This document shows positions 29,981-39,600 of a stretch of 64,000 nucleotides of DNA, piece after piece. A program made the translations under genes and the position numbers. Source of the DNA: Limnohabitans sp. 2KL-51 (GTDB lineage: Bacteria; Pseudomonadota; Gammaproteobacteria; Burkholderiales; Burkholderiaceae_C); the NCBI RefSeq assembly GCF_003063645.1, contig NZ_NESJ01000013.1, positions 95,289-159,288 on the forward strand, in the 5' to 3' direction. The notes beneath the pieces are model-generated. The model made no database searches and was not told the origin of the DNA. It was given only the letters and a program-made list of their open reading frames with translations. How positions within the stretch are numbered: position 1 is the stretch's first letter; each line of letters begins with the position of its first letter.

Positions 29981-30056
29981 CCCTATCGCCCACAGGGTGG
30001 GCTCCTACAAAAAACGGGCACCTCCCTGTAGGCGTCCACCCTGTGGGCGATGGCTT
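29981..30056. repeat. REP-like inverted pair of the GGAGCCCACC family
   Basis: CCCTATCGCCCACAGGGTGGGCTCCTACA and inverted CTGTAGGCGTCCACCCTGTGGGCGATGGCTTG. Confidence 0.83.
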
Positions 30057-30116
30057 GTGCGCCCAGATCGATGCGCACATTGACAACTCAAGCGCACCAC
30101 ACAATTAAGGCGCAGA

Positions 30117-30995
30117 TCAACGCACCAACAAGGCCTGCTTGCGCATGCGCTCAGACTGAAGCAAGCCCAACCCGGCCGCCACCACCAGCGCAATGCCGCC
30201 CCAGGCCAGCGGGTTGGGCACATCGCCCCACATCAAATAGCCCAGCACCAGCGCCACCAACAAGCCGCTGTAGCGAAATGGCCCAATCACGCTCATGTCG
30301 CCCAGACGCATGCTGAGCGTGAGAAGGTGATACCCCGCCGCCAGACACAGCGACGCGCCGAACAGCAGCCACAGATGCTGCGTGGTCATGGGTTTCCAGG
30401 GTTCGAACAAACTCCACACACCCGCCATCAAGGTGACCATGACTGCGGTAGACAAGGTGATCAACAGCGAGGGCACTTGCGCAGGCACTAGGCGCGTGAG
30501 AAAGTCTCGGCCCGCGTGCAGCACCGCCGCAAACAAGCACAGCAAGGCATAGCCATTGAAGTCCCCCATGCGCGGCTGCACCACCAGCAACACGCCCGCA
30601 AAGCCCAGCACGATCAGTGCCCATCGGCCCAGTGTGACCCGCTCATGCAAAAAGAACACCGCCATCAAGGTCAGGAACAGCGGGCCCGCCAAATTGATCG
30701 CCGTGGCGTTGCCCAAAGGGATGTGAAACACCGCTGTGAGGTAGGTGAAGGACGCCAGACTGTCGAGCACAGCACGGGCAGGCACCGAGCGCGTCAGCGT
30801 GGTGCGCCAGAGCTGCAGCTGACCCATCCACCCAGCCAAGGCCAACAGCAGCGCCGTGGTCATCACCCCGCGCACAAAAATCAGTTGCGGGGTTGAAAGG
30901 TCCGCGCTGACCCACTTGACCAGCGCATCGTTGACCACAAAAAATACCATGGCCCCGGTCATGGTGACGATGCCGCGCCGGTTATGCTGGCTCAT
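30117..30995 (-). CDS. EamA/DMT family transporter
   Basis: Ten-TM-like hydrophobic protein; start overlaps upstream stop. Confidence 0.85.
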   Translation of the reverse strand: MSQHNRRGIVTMTGAMVFFVVNDALVKWVSADLSTPQLIFVRGVMTTALLLALAGWMGQLQLWRTTLTRSVPARAVLDSLASFTYLTAVFHIPLGNATAINLAGPLFLTLMAVFFLHERVTLGRWALIVLGFAGVLLVVQPRMGDFNGYALLCLFAAVLHAGRDFLTRLVPAQVPSLLITLSTAVMVTLMAGVWSLFEPWKPMTTQHLWLLFGASLCLAAGYHLLTLSMRLGDMSVIGPFRYSGLLVALVLGYLMWGDVPNPLAWGGIALVVAAGLGLLQSERMRKQALLVR

Positions 30996-31903
30996 GCTGC
31001 CAACCCTTGCAAAAACGGCAAGGCCTTGGCCAGCAAGGCATCCGGCGCTTCTTCGGCAATGTAATGGCCGCAGGGCAAGGCCTCGCCACTGACTTGGGTG
31101 GCAACTTTCTGCCATTCCTTGAGCGGATCAAAACAACGCTGCACCACCCCTTGCGCGCCCCACAGCACCTGCAGCGGGATCTCTAGCCGCCGCCCTTGAG
31201 CGATGTCCTCCCGGTCGTGCACCAGGTCAACCCCCGCTGACGCTCGGTAGTCTTCGCACAGGCCATGCGCGGCTCCCGGCAAGGCCAGGCAGCGCTGGTA
31301 TTCGGCCAGCGCCCGCGCATCAAAAGGGGCCAGCCCGGCACTGCGGTTGCCCATGACATCGGTCGCATAAGCCGCCGGGTTGGCCTGGATCAGTCGTTCG
31401 GGCAGGGGCTGCGGCTGGATCAAAAAGAACCAGTGCCAATAGGCGCGGGCAAAGGCTTCGGTGGTTTGCGCGTACATGGCCAAGGTGGGCGCGATGTCGA
31501 GCAAGGCCATGCGGCTGACCGCTTGCGAATGGTCCATGGCCAGCCGGTGCGCCACCCGGGCACCCCGGTCGTGGGCCAGCACCGCAAAGCGCTCAAAGCC
31601 CATTTGGCGCATCAGGCTCACCTGGTCTTGCGCCATGCTGCGTTTGGCATAAGCGATATGGTCCAACCCGCCTTGGGGCTTGGACGAATCGCCATAGCCT
31701 CGCAAATCAGCCGCCACCACCGTGAAGTGCTGCGCCAGCGTGGGGGCCACTTTGTGCCAAATGGCCAGGGTTTGCGGATGCCCGTGCAGCAAGAGCAAGC
31801 CCGGCCCCTGGCCACCCAACATGGCCGAAATCGTCACGCCGGGGCTGACCTCCAGCAGGTGGTGGGCAAAACCGGGAAACAAAGGCAAGGCAGGGTGGTT
31901 CAT
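30992..31903 (-). CDS. Alpha/beta hydrolase, haloacetate dehalogenase-like
   Basis: LLLHGHPQTLAIWHKVAP; VLAHDRGARVAHRLAMDH (Asp nucleophile elbow); YWHWFFLIQPQPLPE. Confidence 0.8.
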   Translation of the reverse strand: MNHPALPLFPGFAHHLLEVSPGVTISAMLGGQGPGLLLLHGHPQTLAIWHKVAPTLAQHFTVVAADLRGYGDSSKPQGGLDHIAYAKRSMAQDQVSLMRQMGFERFAVLAHDRGARVAHRLAMDHSQAVSRMALLDIAPTLAMYAQTTEAFARAYWHWFFLIQPQPLPERLIQANPAAYATDVMGNRSAGLAPFDARALAEYQRCLALPGAAHGLCEDYRASAGVDLVHDREDIAQGRRLEIPLQVLWGAQGVVQRCFDPLKEWQKVATQVSGEALPCGHYIAEEAPDALLAKALPFLQGLAA

Positions 31904-32041
31904 GGGCAGCGTTGTGTCTGATCGGCCATTATTGACCTGCCAAGCCTGCGCCCCTGTGACCTTTGAGACCCTTGTTGGCCAAGGTGTGCGATGGGCGAGC
32001 GCTTAAACTCTCCGCTTTGATCCTAAGACAAGGAAGACACC

Positions 32042-32755
32042 ATGGGCGCGCAGTGGAAAGCAAAAGGCAAGGCACAAGCAGCTGACGCCCGCGGCAAATT
32101 GTTTGGCCGTCTGGCCAAAGACATCATGATCGCGGCCCGCAACGGCGCTGACCCGTCGGCCAACTCGCGCCTGCGCCTGGTGGTTGAACAAGCCCGCAAA
32201 GTCTCCATGCCCAAGGAAACGCTGGAACGCGCCATCAAGAAAGGCGCCGGCCTGCTGGGCGATGCGGTCAGCTTTGAGCGCGTGATTTACGAAGGCTTTG
32301 CACCGCACCAAGTGCCCGTGATGATCGAGGTGCTGACCGACAACGTGAACCGCAGCGCGTCAGAGATGCGCGTGCTGTTTCGCAAGGGCCAGCAAGGCAC
32401 TTCGGGCTCGGTGTCTTGGGACTTTGACCATGTGGGTTTCATCGAAGCCGAACCCACCCAAGCCGGGGCTGACGCCGAACTGGCCGCCATCGAAGCCGGT
32501 GCGCAAGACTTTGAGCCCGCCGACGAAGACGGCGTGACGGTGTTCATCACCGAAGCCACCGACCTGGACCTGGTCAGCCGCGCACTGCCCGAACACGGCT
32601 TCACCGTGGTGTCGGCCAAGCTGGGCTACAAACCCAAAAACCCGGTCGACCCCGCCAACCTGAGTCCGGAACAACTCGAAGAAGTCGAAGCCTTTTTGGG
32701 CGCGATCGACAACAACGACGACGTGCAGAACGTGTTTGTGGGGCTCGCGGGTTAA
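32042..32755 (+). CDS. YebC/PmpR family DNA-binding regulatory protein
   Basis: [70 protein letters not shown]. Confidence 0.93.
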   Translation: MGAQWKAKGKAQAADARGKLFGRLAKDIMIAARNGADPSANSRLRLVVEQARKVSMPKETLERAIKKGAGLLGDAVSFERVIYEGFAPHQVPVMIEVLTDNVNRSASEMRVLFRKGQQGTSGSVSWDFDHVGFIEAEPTQAGADAELAAIEAGAQDFEPADEDGVTVFITEATDLDLVSRALPEHGFTVVSAKLGYKPKNPVDPANLSPEQLEEVEAFLGAIDNNDDVQNVFVGLAG

Positions 32756-32773
32756 GGGTTTAAAAAGCCAGGC

Positions 32774-32801
32774 TTGATTTTGTACGCAACTTACGTACAA
32801 T
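32774..32801 (+). promoter_or_regulatory. Promoter with embedded inverted repeat TTGTACG-N7-CGTACAA upstream of second TA
   Basis: TTGATT (32774-32779), 16-nt spacer, TACAAT (32796-32801); inverted repeat 32780-32800. Confidence 0.62.
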
Positions 32802-32809
32802 CATGATGC

Positions 32810-33148
32810 ATGAAAGCACTCTTTGTTGAGTTGCCAGCTTTCGAGCGCTACCGACAGGAATACCTGAGCGATGAAGCGTACCGAGGCCTGCAAAATGAAA
32901 TGCTCAAAGCACCCGAGACCGGTGACGTCATCACGGGCACAGGTGGCTTACGCAAAATCAGACACGGAGATACGCAGCGAGGCAAAGGCAAACGTGGTGG
33001 GCTCAGGGTGATCTATTTTTGGTGGGAATCCCAGCGTCAATTTTGGCTTTTTACCCTTTATGACAAAAGCGAAATGGATGACCTCTCACCCAAGGATCGC
33101 GCAGCGCTCAAAGCGATGCTCAAACAAGAACTGGAGTCCCGCAAATGA
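32810..33148 (+). CDS. RelE/HigB-type toxin
   Basis: TGGLRKIRHGDTQRGKGKRGGLRVIYFWWESQRQFWLFTLYDKSEMDDLSPKDRAALKAML. Confidence 0.83.
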   Translation: MKALFVELPAFERYRQEYLSDEAYRGLQNEMLKAPETGDVITGTGGLRKIRHGDTQRGKGKRGGLRVIYFWWESQRQFWLFTLYDKSEMDDLSPKDRAALKAMLKQELESRK

Positions 33149-33456
33149 AACGCAATTTGTTCGCTGAAATTTCCGAAGGCTTTGATGCCTTGGCTAAACA
33201 GCGCGTTGGCAAAACCACGCTTCGCACCGTTGAAATAGAAGCCAAACCTGCCCCTGAAATCAGTGCCATGGAACTCAAGGCTATTCGTGAAAAACTCAAG
33301 CTCTCGCGCCCCGTCTTCGCGCACTACCTGCGCACCAACCCCAGAACACTGGAAAACTGGGAGCAAGGCCGCGCCAAGCCCAACGCCCAGGCCGCCTTGC
33401 TGATTCACTTGGTAGACCGTTACCCCGATACCGTCAAGCGGCTCGCCGCAGTTTGA
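33145..33456 (+). CDS. HTH antitoxin (NadS/HigA-like)
   Basis: IREKLKLSRPVFAHYLRTNPRTLENWEQGRAKPNAQAALLIHLVDRYP; overlaps toxin stop. Confidence 0.85.
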   Translation: MKRNLFAEISEGFDALAKQRVGKTTLRTVEIEAKPAPEISAMELKAIREKLKLSRPVFAHYLRTNPRTLENWEQGRAKPNAQAALLIHLVDRYPDTVKRLAAV

Positions 33457-33592
33457 GCAATCAAGCCGAAGCCTGCATGATCAGCGCCTATCGGGTCTTG
33501 CAGGCGACAGCTGAACGCCCCACTTCAGGGTTTTCAATGTGGGCGCTTCGGGAGCGATTCGATAGCATGGACAGATCCTTCAGGAGTTCAAC

Positions 33593-34591
33593 ATGCCGTT
33601 TTTTGTTTCAGACACCATTGCCTCTGCGTCACGCTCCCGGGGTTTGACCCTCATTGCGGCTTTGCTGGCCGTGTGTGCCAGCAGCAGCGCCCTGGCCCAA
33701 GCCTGGCCGCAGCGCCCCATCAAAGTCGTCATTCCTTTTCCACCCGGCGGGCCCACTGATCTGGTCATGCGCACAGCGACCGAAAAAATCCAGACCATCC
33801 TCAAGCAACCCGTCGTGATCGAGAACCAGCCCGGGGCCGGTGGCAACATCGGTGCGGCCACCGTGGCACGTGCCGCGCCCGATGGCTACACCTTTTTGTT
33901 CGCGACCGACACGCTGCTCACCGTCAACCCGCATGTCTACAAATCCATGCCCTTCAAGCTTGACGACTTGAAGCCCATCAGCGTGCTGTCTTCGTTCAGC
34001 CAAACCCTGGTGTGCAACCCTTCGCTGGGTGTCAAAACAGTGTCCGAGCTGATCGCCAAATCCAAAACCATGCCCTTGAGCTATGCCTCGGGCGGCGCGG
34101 GTGTGCCGGGGCACTTGTCCACCGAATTGCTGCTGAGCATGACCGGCATGCAGATGACGCACATCCCCTACAAAGGCCCGGCCCCCGCGATGCAGGACGT
34201 GCTGGCCAATCAGGTGCCATGCGGTTTGCTGGCCGGGCCCACGGTGCTGCCGCATGTGCGCTCGGGCAAGTTGACAGCGCTGGCGGTGTCGGGCCATGCT
34301 CGCTCGCCCTCTTTGCCCGAAGTGCCCACCATGGACGAAGCCGGGGTGAAAGGCTACGAGGCCGACTTCAGCCTGATTTTGATGGCCCCCAAACAAGTGC
34401 CCGATGACATCGTGGCCAAATTTCGCCAAGCGGTGGTCGACGCACTGCGGGCCCCAGAAGCCACGGAGCGGCTCAAGGCATCCGACCAGATCGTGATCGG
34501 CAGCACGCCGGAGCAGGCGGTCGTCAAAGTGGCCAAGGACTTTGCCAAATGGGGCGCAGTGTCGCGCAAGATCGGTTTGAGTCTGGACTGA
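33593..34591 (+). CDS. Bug family tripartite tricarboxylate transporter substrate-binding protein
   Basis: AWPQRPIKVVIPFPPGGPTDLVMRTATEKI; MTHIPYKGPAPAMQDVLANQV. Confidence 0.9.
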   Translation: MPFFVSDTIASASRSRGLTLIAALLAVCASSSALAQAWPQRPIKVVIPFPPGGPTDLVMRTATEKIQTILKQPVVIENQPGAGGNIGAATVARAAPDGYTFLFATDTLLTVNPHVYKSMPFKLDDLKPISVLSSFSQTLVCNPSLGVKTVSELIAKSKTMPLSYASGGAGVPGHLSTELLLSMTGMQMTHIPYKGPAPAMQDVLANQVPCGLLAGPTVLPHVRSGKLTALAVSGHARSPSLPEVPTMDEAGVKGYEADFSLILMAPKQVPDDIVAKFRQAVVDALRAPEATERLKASDQIVIGSTPEQAVVKVAKDFAKWGAVSRKIGLSLD

Positions 34592-34616
34592 CACCAGCGC
34601 AGCCCCAAAATGACAA

Positions 34617-34640
34617 GCCCGACCGGCGAGCCGGTCGGGC
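34617..34640 (-). terminator. Strong hairpin GCCCGACCGGC-GA-GCCGGTCGGGC, followed on the minus strand by TTGTCATTTT
   Basis: 11-bp perfect stem; T-rich only on the minus-strand 3' side. Confidence 0.5.
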
Positions 34641-34906
34641 CGATGGGTCGTCACGAGAGGATCGTCCCAGGGGTTGCCCAAAAGAAGCTTCATCGTTCTG
34701 GTGGGCGGGGTGCATGAATGCACCCCAGAGGATGCTTCGATCGGTTTCCCGATGTCAGCGATGCCACTTTACGCCCACCGGGCGATGGGGGTCAAGGCAC
34801 TGTTACATCTTTTGCAGGGGCTCCACAGCGACTTCGGCAGACCGGTCCTCCATTGCACTTTTCCCCGTCCCTCCCAGCCCTTTGCCGCACGGTCACAATC
34901 GGTCGC

Positions 34907-35506
34907 ATGAAACGCCTTTACGCCTATTTTTTTCGCGGTCTGATCAGCTTTTTGCCTGTCGGCCTGACGGTTTACGTGCTCTACCTGTTTGTCATCTGGG
35001 TGGAGGGCTCGGCCATGCGCGTGTTGCGCCCATTCACGGGCGAATTTTATCTGCCGGGTCTGGGCATCGTGCTTGGCACGGTATTGATTTTGGTGCTGGG
35101 TTTTCTGGTCTCGCAGCCCTTCATGACCCGCATGCTCAGCTGGGTGGAGCTGCCCTTCACCAACTTGCCGCTGGTCAAAAGCATTTACTCCTCGCTCAAA
35201 AGTTTTGCCGATTACTTTTCACCACACGAGCGCGATGCGCAGCAGGTGGTGCTGTTGAAAAAACCGGACAGCGAGCTGTCCATCATCGGCCTGGTCACGC
35301 GCCAGAACCTGAGCGAGCTGCCGTTGGATGCGCAGACCCGCCAAAACGTGGCGGTCTACCTGCCCATGGGCTACATGATCGGCGGCTACACCGTGTTTGT
35401 GCCACGCGAATGGGTGCAGGTGCTGGACATGTCGGTGGAAGAGGCCATGCGTTCATCGTTGACGGCCTGGATGGGCAGCACAAAAACTCCGTCCGATCCC
35501 GCGTGA
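34907..35506 (+). CDS. DUF502 family membrane protein
   Basis: MKRLYAYFFRGLISFLPVGLTVYVLY; IPGLGI-like LPGLGIVLG; LPLVKSIYSSLKSFADYF. Confidence 0.88.
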   Translation: MKRLYAYFFRGLISFLPVGLTVYVLYLFVIWVEGSAMRVLRPFTGEFYLPGLGIVLGTVLILVLGFLVSQPFMTRMLSWVELPFTNLPLVKSIYSSLKSFADYFSPHERDAQQVVLLKKPDSELSIIGLVTRQNLSELPLDAQTRQNVAVYLPMGYMIGGYTVFVPREWVQVLDMSVEEAMRSSLTAWMGSTKTPSDPA

Positions 35507-35563
35507 CAGCTTGCCAGGCGCTGCGCCTTAAACTGCGCATTCCCCTTGTTTGGAAGATCTGCC

Positions 35564-36031
35564 ATGACCTTGCCCCCACCCGCACTTGAGCATGTTTGCG
35601 ACCTGGCCGTGACCATCGCCCCCCCTGTGGAAGTCGGCCACACACCCGCGGGCCTGCGCCGCATGATCCCGATCACGGGCGGCACCGTGACCGGCTCCCG
35701 CTTGAATGGCAAAGTGATGGCGGGCGGCGCGGACTTTCAGCTGATTTTGGGCGGCGGCACGCAGGCGCACCTGGACGCCCGCTATGTGATCGAACTGGAT
35801 GACGGCTGCCGCGTGTTTGTGCAAAACACCGCGCTGCGTGTGGCCTCGCTGGAGAATTCCCAGCGCATCATGAACGGCCAACCGGTCAACCCCGAAGAAA
35901 TCTATTTCCGCTGCCAGCCCAAGCTGGAAGCGACCGCGTCCCAATGGGCTTGGCTGAGCGAAAGCCAGTTCATCGGCACCGGGCGGCGTACGCCAGACGG
36001 CGTGTATTTGAGTTTTTACCGGGTGCTGTGA
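35564..36031 (+). CDS. DUF3237 family protein
   Basis: VTIAPPVEVGHTPAGLRRMIPITGGTVTGSRLNGKVMAGGADFQLI; FIGTGRRTPDGVYLSFYRVL. Confidence 0.88.
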   Translation: MTLPPPALEHVCDLAVTIAPPVEVGHTPAGLRRMIPITGGTVTGSRLNGKVMAGGADFQLILGGGTQAHLDARYVIELDDGCRVFVQNTALRVASLENSQRIMNGQPVNPEEIYFRCQPKLEATASQWAWLSESQFIGTGRRTPDGVYLSFYRVL

Positions 36032-36487
36032 TCACAGGGGCAAGCCCGTACCCTGCTTGACCTCGCGCAACACGATGCTAGAGCGCACATGCGCCACCGC
36101 AGGCAACTTGAACAAAGTGCGCATCAAAAACTGCTCGTACTGCTCAATGTCGGTGGCCATGATCATCAGCACATAGTCGGACTGGCCGGTGGTGGAGTAG
36201 CAGCGCACAATGTGTGGTGTGGCCTGCACCGCCGCCTCGAATTCGGCCACGGTTTTGTCAGTGTGCTGGGCCAGGTTGATCTCGGCCATCACCATCAAAT
36301 TGAGGCCCACCTTCTTGCGGTCCACCTGCACGGTGTAGCCGGTGATGACCCCTTGTGCTTCCATTTCCTTGATGCGTTTCCAGCAGGGCGTGGTGGACAG
36401 ACCCACCCGCTCGGAGATCTGCTGGACGGTCATGCGCGAGTCTTCTTGCAAGGCTTCGAGGATTTTGAGGCTGTAGGCGTCGTTCAT
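36032..36487 (-). CDS. Lrp/AsnC family transcriptional regulator
   Basis: ILEALQEDSRMTVQQISERVGLSTTPCWKRIKEMEAQGVITGY; RAM domain. Confidence 0.93.
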   Translation of the reverse strand: MNDAYSLKILEALQEDSRMTVQQISERVGLSTTPCWKRIKEMEAQGVITGYTVQVDRKKVGLNLMVMAEINLAQHTDKTVAEFEAAVQATPHIVRCYSTTGQSDYVLMIMATDIEQYEQFLMRTLFKLPAVAHVRSSIVLREVKQGTGLPL

Positions 36488-36605
36488 TCTCCAATTTTAT
36501 TCAAATGAAGAATTTCATTCTTCCAATGCCCGATATAAAGGTCTGAATAAGGTATTTATTCGCTGATGCGAGGTCTATTCTTACTCTCTCACCCAGGAGA
36601 TACAC

Positions 36606-39600
36606 ATGCCCCCCACCAGCCAGACCACCAAGCCAACGCCCGCGCTGCGCGACTACCAACTCCAGGACAACATCTGGGCCACACACGGTGTGGTGTTTCT
36701 GTCGGGCACGCAGGCCCTGGTGCGCCTGATGTGGATGCAGCGCCAGCTCGATGAGCGCCAGCAGTGGAATACCCGGGGCTTCATCAGCGGCTACCGTGGC
36801 TCACCGCTGGGCATGGTGGACCAGGTGATCTGGAAACAGGGCGAGAAATTCAAGAATGCGGGCATCGAGTTCGTGCCCGCGATCAACGAAGAGCTGGGTG
36901 CCACACAGGTGCTGGGCACGCAGCGGGTGGAGTCCGACCCTGAACGCACGGTCGATGGCGTGTTTGGCCTGTGGTACGGCAAGGGCCCGGGCGTGGACCG
37001 CGCAGGCGATGCGCTCAAGCACGGCAACGCCTACGGCTCGTCACCCCATGGCGGTGTGCTGGTGGTGGCGGGCGATGACCACGGCTGCGTGTCGTCCTCC
37101 ATGCCGCACCAAAGTGACCAGGTGTTCCAGTCTTGGCACATGCCAGTGGTCTCGCCCGCCGATGTGTCTGAGCTGGTGAGCTTTGGCCTGTATGGCTTTG
37201 CGCTCTCGCGTTACTCGGGGGCCTGGGTGGGCATGACCGCGCTGTCAGAGGTGGTGGAAAGCAGCGCCACGGTAGATCTGGACGGGATCCATGCACAGAC
37301 CGACACCTGGAAAACCCCGCAGGAGGTGAAGAACCTCACCGAACACCAGCCCCCACCCGATGGCCTGCACTACCGCTGGCCCGACCTGCCCTCCTTGCGC
37401 ATCGAGTCGCGCCTGCAGGACAAACTGGCCGCTGTGGCCGCATTTGCCCAGGTCAACAGCATTGACCGCACCGTGATCGACAGCCCGCAGGCCCAAATTG
37501 GCATCGTCACTGCGGGCAAGGCCCACCATGACCTGATGGAGGTGTTTCGCAGGTTGGGCCTGAGCGCAGCGGCGCTGGCCAACGCCGGTGTTCGGGTGCT
37601 CAAACTGGGCCTGACTTTCCCCGTCGATGCGCCGCGCCTGCAGGGCTTTGCACAAGGCCTGCGCGAGCTGCTGGTGATCGAGGAAAAAGCCCCCATCGTG
37701 GAGCAACAGCTGCGCGACCTTTTCTACAACGCCCCGGTGCGTCCAACCATCGTCGGCAAGCGCAACACCCAAGGTCAGGCCCTGCTGTCGGCAATGGGTG
37801 AGTTGCGCCCTTCGCGCCTGATCGTGCAAGTGGCGCAGTGGCTGCAGCAACACACGGGTGAAGCGCTGAACATTCCGCACCTAAAAGTGCACGATTTCGT
37901 GCCCGCCGAGATGCTGAGCAATGCCAGCGATGCGGTCAAGCGCCTGCCGTATTTTTGCGCGGGCTGCCCACACAACACCTCCACCAAGGTGCCTGAGGGC
38001 TCCACCGCCCGTGCCGGCATCGGCTGCCATTTCATGGCCAACTGGATGGAGCGCGACACCGCCGGCCTGATCCAGATGGGTGGCGAAGGCGTGGACTGGG
38101 TCTCGCACTCGCGCTTCACGCGCACACCCCATGTGTTCCAGAACCTGGGCGACGGCACCTACTACCACTCGGGCTACCTCGCGATCCGGCAGGCCGTGGC
38201 GGCCAAGGCCCGCATCACCTACAAAATTTTGTTCAACGACGCGGTGGCCATGACGGGCGGGCAACCGGTCGATGGCGTGATCAGCGTGGACGCCATCGCT
38301 CGCCAGGTCGAGAGCGAAGGCGTGTTGGCGCTGGCCATCGTGAGCGATGACATCGCCAAATTCAACGCGATCAAAAACCGCTTTCCGGCCATTGCCACCT
38401 TCCACCCCCGCGAAGAGCTGGACACGGTGCAGCGCCGCTTGCGCGAGGTGACGGGCGTGTCGGTGCTGATTTACGAGCAGACCTGCGCCGCCGAAAAACG
38501 CCGCCGCCGCAAGAAGGGCGAGATGGTCGAGCCCGCACGCAGTCTGATGATCCATGAAGGCGTGTGTGAAGGCTGTGGCGATTGCGGTGTGCAAAGCAAC
38601 TGTGTGGCCGTGCTGCCGCAAGAGACGACTTGGGGCCGAAAACGCAAGATCGACCAGACCCAGTGCAACAAGGACTATTCGTGCGCCAACGGCTTTTGTC
38701 CCAGCTTTGTGAGCGTGACCGGCGGACAACTTCTCCGCAAGAGGGGTGCAACGCCGCAAGCGCGCGCGCAGCTCATGGCACAAGCAGCTCGCTTGCCCGA
38801 CACCCACCCGCGCAGCAAAGACAGCCCCTGGGATCTGCTGATCACCGGCGTGGGCGGCACCGGTGTGGTCACGGTGGGCGCGGTGATCGCCATGGCCGCG
38901 CACCTGGAAGGCCAGCAGGCCAGTGTGCTCGACTTCATGGGCTTTGCCCAAAAAGGCGGCTCGGTGCTGAGCTTTGTGCGCATTGCGCCCACGCAGCAGC
39001 TGCTCAACCAGGTGCGCATTGACACCCAACAAGCCGATGCGGTGTTGGCTTGCGACGCGGTGGTGGCCGCTTCGCCCGAGGCCTTGCAAACCATTCGCCA
39101 CGGCCGCACCCGCGTGCTGGTGAACGTGCACAAAACCCCGGTGGCCGACGCGGTACGTGACCCCGATGCGCAGTTGCAAACCGACTTGCTGGTCGAAAAG
39201 ATGCGCTTTTCTGCCGGTGACGCGCAGGTCGAAACCTTTGACGCACAAGCGCTGGCCGAGCAGGTGCTGGGCGACACGCTGGCCTCGAACATCCTGGCCC
39301 TGGGCTATGCCTGGCAGCGCGGCCTGGTGCCGGTGGGTCTGGCGGCGCTGGAGCAGGCGATTCGGTTGAACAATGTGGCAGTCGAGTCGAATCTGCTGGC
39401 GTTCACGGTGGGGCGACTGGTCGCTGGCCAACCCGACGCCCTGAACGTACTAGCCGCGCTCGACGCAGCGCCCTCCCAGTTCGCGCCTTTCATCGCGCAA
39501 GCGGCTGAACAGCTGGCCACTTACCAGAATGCTGCTTGGGCACAGCGTTTTGTTCGCTTGATGAACGAGGTGCAAAGCGCCGCCCAGGCCGCCGCCTGGC

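Noticed and set aside
37881-39431. 516-aa ORF antisense to the indolepyruvate oxidoreductase
   Set aside because: Shadow ORF produced by high GC; His/Gln/Arg-rich composition, no family signature, and the opposite strand encodes a clear 1195-aa enzyme.
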